Positions 24,901 through 62,362 of a stretch of 64,000 bases of DNA are shown here, one piece after another. The notes under the pieces were generated by a model, which made no database searches, had not been told where the DNA came from, and was given only the letters and a program-made list of their open reading frames with translations. Source of the stretch: Chrysomallon squamiferum (taxonomy: Eukaryota > Mollusca > Gastropoda > Neomphalida > Peltospiridae). Where the stretch lies: contig CM022674.1 of NCBI GenBank assembly GCA_012295275.1, positions 13,442,364 through 13,506,363 on the forward strand, given 5' to 3'. The translations under genes and the position numbers were made by a program. The stretch's first letter is position 1. Each line of letters begins with the position of its first letter.

Positions 24901-27555
24901 AAATAAATAAATAAATGAAGTTTGTTTATTTTTAATCTTTTAACTAGAAATTGTGTTTTAATAATAATAAAATAATAATAAAAGCCTGAATATTTCTGTA
25001 CATAATTGTTATATTTTATTACTAGTAAAAATTGACGTGAAACACAACAAAACAAATATAAATATTATATAAAATTTATTTCAATATGTAAAAAACATCA
25101 CAGCATATTTTGTTTATTTTAGTTTTCATACAAATAATAAACATACAGGAACAAATAAACACATCATCTTTGTACAGATTTGAAACGAGAATTCAAAACC
25201 AATACCAAAATTATTTAAACAGTAAAATATAAATAACAGTAGGAATACATTTTTAAATGTTTTGTAATCAGCCAGGAAAATATTGTTTGAAAATAAACAA
25301 TAGAAATGTTACAATGAATGAATGAAAGTAATGATTTCTCAGAAAATATCACCAATGTTTGCTTTTATCGGTTAACAACAATCTTTGATAAACATCACAC
25401 CAATGATAGGAAAATAAAATAACTCAAATTTAGATAAAAAGTCACTCTCTCTAAAATTAATGGTTTAACATTATAAATTATTTAATAATAAATTAAACTA
25501 TATATATATATATATAATGTAATTTTTTAATGCATAAATTATGAAACCTTTATTTTTATTCAATTTTTTAATGCATAAATTATGAAACCTTTATTTTTAT
25601 TCAATTTTTTAAGTTCAATTTTAATTACAAAATTTTCATCAAATACATGCAGGAAATTATTTGGTTTTAATTGCAGAATTAAATGCTTGAATTTAATTTT
25701 GCTCAATAAAGATACACAAAAAATTTATTAATTTTAATTACAAAGTTAAAAAAAAGTGGAATTAAATATTTTTATCAAACGAACACAAAAAATTAGTTTT
25801 AACTGCAGAATTAAAGTGGAATTAAATTCTGCTAAAAAAAATATACCACAAAAAAGAAAAGAAGAAAAGGTAAAAGAAAAAAAGATTTTAATAACAAAAT
25901 TAAACAGCAAACCTCTATATTGTGGGACCAAAGATACAAAAAATTTAATTAGGTTTAATTACAAAATTAAAAATGGACGTTGATATTGGTCACTAAGGCA
26001 TACATCAAATTAATTAATTATTCAGGGTAAAAAAGAAATTAATGTATTTTAAATGGCATTGAAATAAAATGGACATAGAGTGGACAGTTTAATTATATAA
26101 ATATTAAGTCACCAACTGAAAAGCAAACAAATAACCCACGTGTAAAATAAGAAGATGATAAACTATTTACAACCTGTTGCCATGGTAACATGTGGACTGG
26201 TTCTTGCATATTATGAATACAGTGAAAACATTGAAACAAACTGCGAAGATCAAATATTTTAAAAAAATTCTCTGTATAGTGAAAATGTTTTAAATGATCA
26301 TTTTAAAATAAAGAAAATAAATGAATGGATGACACTATACAATATGTAATATGGAACAACAGATTTCTTGACAAATGAAAATGATACAAGAATAAGGATA
26401 ATCATTAATGGATGAATACAAATTCCTTTTTTAATTTCCAAATGAAGAATGGATGGATGGATGAATGAATAAGATTATGTGAAGTATAATTAGGAATGAC
26501 AGATCTCTGAATGAATGAAAAATGATATAAAACAAATTAGAAAATTTATATAAACAAAAATCATTTATAATATATGAACCAAAGGAATGACAGATGGTGG
26601 GATGAATGACCACAGTATGTCATGAACAACTGAGAATAACAGATTACTGGATGAATGAAGATGAATTAATGAATTACTGGAAGAATGAAAATTGTTCACT
26701 ACATAAACAAAACAAAAAAAAGAAAACAAAAATAGTCACTATAAAAAGTATATTTTAAAATTATTTTTATAATAATAATTTATGTTGGCATTAAATAATT
26801 ATATATACAAATAAAGTCCACCAAATTTTTTTGTTACAGTATTATGTATTTGTGTGGGTGTGTGTCTATATATATATATATATATAAAATGTGCCTATGG
26901 GACATTATGTTAATGACATCAAATATGTGCATAAATTAACATAGATACTTTTATTCACATTACAATGCTCATTAATTCATCTGTTATTGATAACTCTCAC
27001 AAAACTGATGACAACATTTGTAATTTGAAGTACACTGCTTGTTAATTTGTTTTCAACTAGAAAGACTACAAAATATTCTTCTTATACATCAGAAAAATAT
27101 TTGATAAAATGAACACAATCTCACAGTTTTGTGGACAGGAACATAAAGTGGTGATGAAATTTCTTTGTTTTGAGATGTTAGTTTAACTCATCTCTTGTGT
27201 CAAGTAATTAGTGAATAGGAATTTCCAGAGAATTAATGAAAATTATGAATAAATGTTTAAAAATAAAAATAAATTAAAAAAAAAAAAATATATAAATAAC
27301 CATCATGTCTGAAATCATGATTGAACAAATTAAAGTGGAGAAAAATACAGAGTTTAATGTTATAAATATTGGGATTGTATGTGTGTGTGTGTGTGTGTGC
27401 ATGCATATTCAGTGCAAATGTGTTTATGTCATTTTATCTATGAAGGGATGGATGGATGGGTAGATGGACTGAAGAATGGAGAAGTTTTTGAGGTATATGC
27501 ATACGACACAAACTCGAAACATTTCAATTTGCTCGTTTCACAAACTAATGTTTAT
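24901..27555. other. Intergenic region between the convergent TPRG1L and WRAP73 ends
   Basis: No gene recognised. A direct duplication of about 42 bp (atgcataaattatgaaacct unit) lies at 25522-25610. There is also a TAAA run at 24895-24917, an AT run at 25501-25516 and a GGAT/GAAT tract at 26440-26475. On the minus strand, TTTATT at 26950-26955 could be the WRAP73 poly(A) signal about 600 bases past its stop. Confidence 0.55.
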
Positions 27556-55260
<27,705 letters not shown>

Positions 55261-55353
55261 CTTTCCCTCTGTTTATTATTCTTTTAACATTTGCGACTGC
55301 AATGAGTGAACCGAAGTGTGCAAAGCCCGCCGAACAAGCGTCAACTTGTGGGC

Positions 55354-55365
55354 GCCGCCATGTTT
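55354..55365 (-). promoter_or_regulatory. YY1-like motif on the WRAP73 side
   Basis: On the minus strand AAACATGGCGGC, matching the AAnATGGCGGC core typical of YY1 sites near transcription starts. Its ATG opens a six-codon upstream frame (MAAPTS) ending in TGA at 55341-55343. Confidence 0.55.
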
Positions 55366-55957
55366 CAACAAGAAGAAAATAAAATGAACAAGTTAAAAAA
55401 TAAATTATATCACAACAGCAAATATTTTAGAACATCTGTTAAATAATTTAGAAAATAAGTAAAGTGATATCAATACGATTATAACATTTAAAATATAGTA
55501 CAATCCTTCTGATTTTCGAAGATCCTGTTTCCTCGGACCTGTGGTCTTTTCTCTCTATCATACTAAAACGCGGTCAAGATGTAGTTCCAAATATCATATG
55601 ATATGACTTAAATATTCTTTATTTGCAGTTGATAGCTAAACTGCTATTGTAGGGAATTCATTTACATTTTCATCAAAAGCAAAACTCCGTCGTTAAATAA
55701 TATTTTAAATAAATTTATTTGTGCGGACGAATACCACAGTTTCGCCTGGGACGCTTAGGGTACTTAGCACGTGGATTAATGGCAACAAGAACTTTATATT
55801 GTTTTTGTTGACATTTCAGGGCCGATGCCTTTCCAGTTATACCATTCCAAGTACACGCTTTATCTTTTAGTCTGTGTAAGTAACGTGTTTTATATTAATG
55901 TTTTGTGATTATGGATATAGCAAAAGGTTCCAGTTCGCTTTTGTCCCAAATTTTTGC

Positions 55958-55969
55958 AAATATGGCGGC
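55958..55969 (+). promoter_or_regulatory. YY1-like motif on the p53-family side
   Basis: On the plus strand AAATATGGCGGC, the mirror image of the site at 55354-55365. Its ATG at 55962 opens a 32-codon frame ending with TAG at 56058-56060. Confidence 0.55.
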
Positions 55970-56541
55970 GGTTCGGTTTGTTTACGGATGTCACCGATGT
56001 GTCGACGGGTTCCAAACCTCTGTTAATAGGTTCTGGTCTCTTCCAAATGTGTGTTTATAGCAGATGTGTTGAAATAACTTACGTTTTCTTAAGAATGCAT
56101 GCATGAATTAATAGGTGTGAGTGCGGTTGTTTTTTCCTAATTTATATTAATAAACTTTATTAGGGTTAGGAATTTCCAGTCCCGACTGTCAGTAACTGTT
56201 GTACAGCTTCACTCCGATAAATTAATTTTAAAAGACACCTTGGGGTTTGGCTGACGGTGTCATTACATCATTTTACAACAAACTAAGAAGTAATGTGAAC
56301 ATAAAACTTTACAGTGAATCAGTGATTACTTGTGACAGTTGTGTAACAGGTTTGTGACAATTTCGGTCATTTGGAAGCAGCATGAATGCATGTCAGAAAT
56401 ATGTTTATGGTTTAAACAATTATAAGGACTACACATTTTTAATGTATGCATATATTTATAATTGATAAAGACAAATTGAGGTTAACCAAGCTAAATGTAA
56501 TGATTTATTATCAGTGCTCTGATAATTTTTATTTTCCAGAT

Positions 56542-56553
56542 ATGGTAAAATAG
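56542..56553 (+). other. Three-codon upstream ORF in the first coding exon
   Basis: ATG GTA AAA TAG lies two bases after the acceptor and 15 bases before the main ATG. It could dampen translation or favour the second in-frame ATG at 56613. Confidence 0.5.
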
Positions 56554-56567
56554 CAGTGCCTAGAGGT

Positions 56568-56671
56568 ATGTCTCAGCTTTCCAATACCAGCACTGGGACA
56601 CCAAATCCTCCCATGTCTCAAGAAACATTTGAATATTTATGGCACACTCTAGGAGAGGTGACAGAAAGTCC
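56568..56671 (+). CDS. p53-family coding exon 1 (transactivation domain)
   Basis: The exon starts at 56540 after attttccag. Coding starts at 56568, with donor GTAAGT at 56672. Encodes 34 residues plus two bases, ending GEVTES. Confidence 0.93.
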
Positions 56672-57575
56672 GTAAGTAAATTTTTACATATATATATATT
56701 ATGTTTTAGACATGTGTAAATTTAGCAAGATGAGTATTGTTATAATATCCATGATGTTACTAAACAAAGAAAAATTTACCTCAGCACGGCAACATGAACT
56801 GGTAGGCAGATTTAAGAGATTCCAGCACAATACTTTCTTGTGTTTGTGGTTGTAAAGATACACATATTGGGTATGGGAATTATTATTATTATTATTATTG
56901 TTATTAATTATTATTTATTTAAATATTTTTAATTTAAAAAAAAAAAATAATAATATTTATTTACTACTTTTATGTTTTGTTGTTTGGTTTTTTTTTGTTG
57001 TTACTGAATATGGTAACTGATAACCTTACCTGACAGAATACAAAACTTAGATTGTATCTCATATTATCACTACTAGCCTCAAAGTCAGTAGAGTTTCTTA
57101 ATCTCTGATTGATCAGTGTGATTACATATGATCAAAAGTTTACAGTAACATATTTTCTAGGTAATAAATTGTCAGTCAGTCCTGTGAACAACCTCATAAA
57201 ATGAAATGGGAACAAAAAAAAATTACAGTAGTCAAGCTTTTGCTGCAGCTGCTATTAGTGACTCAGTCTGACTGACATATTTGTTGTGTGTCAATTTTGT
57301 AGTTATTACATTTTTAAGGAATGTAACCTTGAGGTATCTTTTGAGCAGAAATTATTACATGAGATTTTCTTTATGTTTGAATATTCTACCTCATACTTTT
57401 TTATTTTTTTTCAAATCATATTTTAAAAATATTTGGGCCCTTGACATTTTGAATTTTGTAAATGTTAAAAAACTTCTGAAACTGTAACTATCATTGTTTT
57501 AATTCAGAGTGTGTTTTCTGACCATTAGAAAATATGTTTAATTATTCATTGAATATCCAAAAATAATTGTATCAT

Positions 57576-57608
<33 letters not shown>

Positions 57609-58069
57609 CTGATGATTTAACATACACAAACATTTCATTTGCAAAATTATGATCACATACCTTCCATTCATCTGTGTAAGCTCTATATGACATGTAAATT
57701 GACTTCTTCTGAGACTTTGATGTTGTATTCATAAGTCAGAATTCTCGTCCCAAATATTTTGGATATGTTATCTTCAGCTTCTATAAATGGCTTTGGTGTT
57801 TAGACTTCTTTTCCAGACTATGTCATATTCCTAAATCTGATTTCCATCCCAAGTATTTTGGATGAGATGTGTTTAGCCTGTATGATTATTCACATTCGTT
57901 TAAACCAATGTGTGTTGTGTGTTGCAGTAACTTCACACACATCAGTACCAGAGAGCTGGAGTTGGAGTACCACTATGACGAACAGAAGGACGACGACTCT
58001 CAAATCTCATTCCAAGTCGACAAATACCAGATCAGACCGCCTGCTCAAGATCCGACAATTAACGAATTG
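56568..58069 (+). CDS. p63/p73-like p53-family transcription factor, 5' part (continues beyond the window)
   Basis: Coding exons 56568-56671 and 57928-58069 join in phase to give the first 82 residues. Residues 16-28 (MSQETFEYLWHTL) are the p53-family transactivation helix, with Phe21, Trp25 and Leu28 in the FxxxWxxL spacing bound by MDM2. An acidic stretch follows (YDEQKDDDSQ), then DKYQIRPPAQ. The DNA-binding, tetramerisation and any SAM domains must lie to the right; no such exon was found in the 5.9 kb after 58069. Invertebrates usually have one p53/p63/p73 gene that controls genotoxic stress and germline quality. Position beside WRAP73 and TPRG1L matches TP73. Two in-frame ATGs (56568 and 56613) are possible starts; the second fits the most conserved part. 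Confidence 0.93.
56672..57927 (+). other. p53-family intron between the two coding exons
   Basis: ATT run 56879-56899, poly-T 57577-57608 and a degenerate direct repeat of 99 bp (cccaaatattttggat at 57749, cccaagtattttggat at 57848) just before the acceptor. No other exon was recognised. Confidence 0.75.
57928..58069 (+). CDS. p53-family coding exon 2
   Basis: Acceptor tgtgttgcag, 142 bases, donor GTAAGT at 58070, leaving phase 0. Encodes PNFTHISTRELELEYHYDEQ and YQIRPPAQDPTINEL. Confidence 0.93.
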
Positions 58070-61000
58070 GTAAGTAGTAAATTTGTAATAAAAACAGGCT
58101 CTCTGAACCAGATATCTAGAGCATTTTCTGTTGCAGGTTACTAGTCAGTATGTTTTTCATCACACTCAAATTTAAATTAATATTGAAAACAGAAATCTGA
58201 ATGGGTGTGGCATCGTTAATAAAGATCATCCAGAGGTTTTCTCTGTTAAATGTGTGCTCGTTTTATTTTCTTGACCAAATGTTTGTATTTCAGTGTTCAT
58301 TTTTAATTACACAGTGCATGCAATATTTTATTTTAAGAGAATGATAAAAGAGATTCTGTAATTTCTGTTACCATTCTGTGTTGTCAGTTGGCACTGAGGA
58401 CTGTAGGCATTAAATAATACAGCTTCATTAAATGACCTGTCATTCATTGTTGTAAAGCAAAATCTGGAAAGTTAATCATATGGAGAAAAAAAATCTAACA
58501 TAACATTTGTAGTTGTAAAGTGTGTGTTTGTTCAGTTCAAGGTGTTGTGTTTGTTAGGTTTCAGTTACAGTTAAAAGTATTTTGCTTTCCATTTTGTGTT
58601 ACATATGGTAACAGAAATGATACAGCAGCATTCACATCAATGTGTGTATACTATCAAAACCTGTCAATGGTGTTGATAGAAACATTTGATGCTGAATTAT
58701 CACATCCATGTACATACATCAACTTCATTGTGAATTTTGTATGTTTTGGAAACTAGTGTAATTGCAAAATGTTTTAGTCCGGTATATTGCAGTTTAGAAA
58801 ATGTATATTTATATTTTCTTTAATATTTCTTTTACTGGAGAGTTTTTGCATGTTATAAAAAAAAAAAAGATATATATATTAGTTTTAGGTAAATACTTGT
58901 AATAGATATGCAGCGTATTCTTTACATAGTTAAAAAAACCACCTGAGATATGCTAAACACAGTTGTTTGTGTGTTCAGTCTTTAAATACTAATAAATAAT
59001 GCTTGATATGTTAAATGTTTCTCTTATCGATAAACCAGCCAAATTTTTTCAAACTCTAGACAAAGATTAAAGGTTTGGTTATCAAAAGGAAATAGTTAGC
59101 CAGTAGTAAGGTACAAATCTTCTGGAAGCAAAAAACAAACCTATATTACACTTTAAATTTATTTCAGAAGATATTTCCTTCAGTGGCCAATAAGTTAAAA
59201 ATAGACTTTCATGCTGTTGTCATACAGGGTATTAACTGATTTATAATCTTATCAAAATAAATCTTGAAAATACAACTTTCCATGTAAAAGTGTTTTGTTT
59301 TCAGTCAGCCAAGTGTACATATACCTAATAACCATTTTCCTCTTGACTTCTGAAGTTTGAGTGTGATTTATTTTTAAATGTTTGTTCTTTTAGTCTGTTT
59401 CATGCTTAAAACAAGAATAACCAGTTTCTAATACGTGTTATTGAATATAGCAAAACAGTCGCATTAAAAGCAGAATCAATCTTTTAATTTTTTTCATGTC
59501 AGTTAATTTGCATTTGTAATAAAGTGTAGTCAACCAATGAAAAAAAAAGGTTATTTTTATTTCTCTCATCTTTATCTTTTTTGTTTTGTATTTTCTGTTT
59601 TTATACTTTTCATTTATTATGATTCAGCACACAATATTCTGCCCAAGCTGAGTCCATGTCTAACTGATGTTCACAATTTTTATTTTATTACAAAAAGTCT
59701 TTAGCTACTGAGTCGGTATAAACAGAAAAGGGCTACATTTTAAAAATTGTTGATCTGGAATTTCATAGCAAAATATTTAATAATTACTGTTTGAAGTGTC
59801 GCAAACATGGGTAAATAATTTAAATTATATTAGTATGAAAAGATTAAGTCAAAATTCATATATTTTTTAAGAATGTTTACTTCTGCTGCATTACACTGAA
59901 TAAAGCACTTAAAAAAAACAATCAGTTTGTTTTGAAAATAAAAATTTTCTTCTAATTTTAAATGTCAGATAGATTTTTATTATTGTTAAATGCTGTGGTT
60001 AAAGCAAAAGATAGATAAAGTCACACTATAAATATCAGTTTACTCTTTATTTTATTCCATTTTTTTAAAATTTTTATTCTTCTCCTTAAAATATAATTTT
60101 ACTTAATTATGAAATATTATGTAATAAAATTCAACATTTCTTACTTCATTTACCAATGTGTGGTGGAAAGCTGAGTATTAGACTCTGTGGAAACAACAAT
60201 TCTTTCAACAAAATTAATTTGCTTTTTGATTATTTTGATAGCAAACACTTGCTTAAAGGCAAACTTTTTAAATGATTGTTAAAGTCCTCAAAATATTGAT
60301 GAGTTTGATGCTAGTTTTAATGGGGGTTATTGGTAATGTAACTAATCAAAACAGCATATTAAAAAATTCTAAAGAGTCTTTTTCTTTCTTTTTCTTCATT
60401 TAATTTTACAAAAAATTATTTTAATTATTTTAATTGATTTTATTTTGTATCTTCTTTCATTTCATCATCTAAATTTCATTTTATAAGATGTGTCAAGTAT
60501 CCATGATTTTTCTGTGATAATTGTAAGTTCCATATCTAATAAAAAAAATTGTTGAAATTGATTTGTTTGGGGATGTAATGGATTGTTAGTGAATTTATCA
60601 GCAGTTATTTTTAACATTTTGAAAAGTATAAATAATGATAAAATATAAATGCTAAATAACATTTTGCAAAATAAAAAAATGAAAGTATATTGCCAGTGAA
60701 TTTTCTATTACCATTTCTGTATTTAAAATAATTTTTTTTAATTTTTTAATTTTCTTATGCCCTCTCTGCTATTAAAAAATTGTGTAACTTAAATTTCATT
60801 AAAATACATTATTTTTAAAAAGTGGTCAGTTTTTAAATATATAACAGATAATTAAATAAAAAGTTCCTGTAATAAAAGCTGTATTTATTAAACAGTTTAT
60901 CATTAATAGAAACTATCATAATTTTTCCATCTTATGAAAATAATCCTTCCTAAATGGAAATTCAGATATTTCCTTTTTCTTCTATTATTTTTGAATATAG

Positions 61001-61351
61001 TTGTGGATAAATTAAGTCATACTTGGAATAATATATTCAAATGCATATCTAAGAAAATTATTTGAAAACAGAAAATTATATGACAGAGAAAATGTTTCAC
61101 TGTGAACATTTATTTCTCACTAAATTCCAATTAGACTTTAAAAAATAAAATTCTGATACATTAAGCTACATTATCAAATATTCAGACAGCACATCAAAGA
61201 AAATTATTTAAATATAGAAGGGTATAATGAAAAGTGTTCATACTTGACTTTTTTTTTCTTACATATATGTGTGTGTATATATAGAATTAAAAATAATAAA
61301 ATTGAAAGGATTTGGGTGATAATATGTGAATATTAATTTTAAAAAAAGAAG

Positions 61352-61386
<35 letters not shown>

Positions 61387-61440
61387 TACACACACACATA
61401 TACTATTATCTTCATTTCTTTGGTTATCATGTGTGAAAGA
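58070..61440 (+). other. p53-family intron 3, 5' part
   Basis: AT-rich intron without exons that could be recognised as p53-family sequence. It has few microsatellites; an AT run lies at 61353-61376. Confidence 0.65.
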
Positions 61441-62103
61441 GCTGTCACAACTGGTATTACACCAGTTGAATAACATCAAACTGTTACTTTTTATTTCCTG
61501 CTTACAACACATGACAATAATCTTTCAAAATGATCAGCTGAACGATTGTATTGTAAGCGCAGTAGATCGTTCTCTGCATGCCTGAACTGGTCTGCAGTTA
61601 TTGATACACTAGCGATAAAAGCTGCATTGATTAGCACACAGTGATAAATACAGGAAAAAAAACCTCTGTATTGAATGGCCAGCGTGTGTGATAAGAAAAA
61701 CAGTTATTGGATAACTGTACCGTGTATGATCTTGTCGTGTTAAAACCAGTTATCACTCAAAACAAGATTAGTAATTTCTTTTGTTTGGAGTAGCGTGGGG
61801 GTAATTACCTGTTTTGTTAACCAGCTGCAGGTACAGTATTTTCTCAAACAGCAAGCCAGCCATAGGAAAGTCACATGACTGTAGTAGCATAACTGTGACA
61901 GGTTGCTAAAAATAGCACCACATAGTGGCTTCTACACAACTGTCCCCATGGTGACGCCAGCACTATAAACAGATCGTTTGACTAGGGCATCTTGATATAT
62001 TGACTGGTTTGCAGTGGCATTCTGGGATACTTAGTGAGGTCACTCATTATCATAAATACATCTCTATATTTTTTGCTTATGTACTTACATTGTCACATGT
62101 CAC

Positions 62104-62123
62104 GGACAAGTCTGGGCATGTTC
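62104..62123 (+). promoter_or_regulatory. Perfect p53-family response element
   Basis: Two abutting decamers, GGACAAGTCT and GGGCATGTTC, each fit RRRCWWGYYY at all ten positions with no spacer. This is the canonical full site for p53, p63 and p73. Confidence 0.7.
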
Positions 62124-62321
62124 AGAATGAGTTGATCGTCAACATGCACAAACTTGTCACAAACATGAACGCACCAGGCAAACGTTTTGACTAACATTCG
62201 ACTTTGGGATTTATATTTTTTTCAAAACCAACTGTCACAAGAATCTGTTGTTTGGAGAAAGTTTTTTCCTTCCTGAAATTTTGTTGAGAATTCACCCCAA
62301 AATTGTTGATGAACAGTGAAA

Positions 62322-62360
62322 ATGATAAAAGTGGAAAGGACTGGCTTCACGACGTATCGG
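62322..62360 (+). CDS. Candidate delta-N alternative first coding exon
   Basis: ATG (A at -3) opens MIKVERTGFTTYR, and GTAGGT at 62361 can serve as a donor. The 13 codons end in phase 0, the same phase as coding exon 2, so both could join the same next exon. An in-frame TGA at 62310-62312 lies upstream, as expected for a true start. There is no homology support that I can recall, so this rests on position and phase. Confidence 0.35.
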
Positions 62361-62362
62361 GT

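Larger units (their letters stand above)
55261..56567. promoter_or_regulatory. Divergent promoter and 5' leaders of WRAP73 and the p53-family gene
   Basis: The two start codons are 1.3 kb apart, head to head. The interval is richer in CG and almost free of microsatellites, unlike its surroundings. YY1-like motifs face outward at each end (55354-55365 and 55958-55969). No TATA box is evident. Possible p53-family 5' UTR donors are gtctgtGTAAGT at 55876 and taggtGTGAGT at 56117; the acceptor attttccag at 56539 starts the first coding exon. Confidence 0.7.
61441..62362 (+). promoter_or_regulatory. Candidate internal promoter (P2-like) of the p53-family gene
   Basis: About 900 bp of non-repetitive, more GC-balanced sequence inside an AT-rich intron. 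It contains TATAAA at 61964-61969, a second TATA-like tttatattttt near 62210, a perfect p53 response element at 62104-62123 and, downstream, a short ATG exon candidate with a donor. Vertebrate TP63 and TP73 have an internal p53-responsive promoter in the equivalent intron that makes delta-N isoforms. The promoter call is inference. Confidence 0.5.

Noticed and set aside
62000-62194. Plus-strand 64-codon frame in the p53-family intron
   Set aside because: It overlaps the response element island but has no p53-family similarity and no suitable donor in phase.
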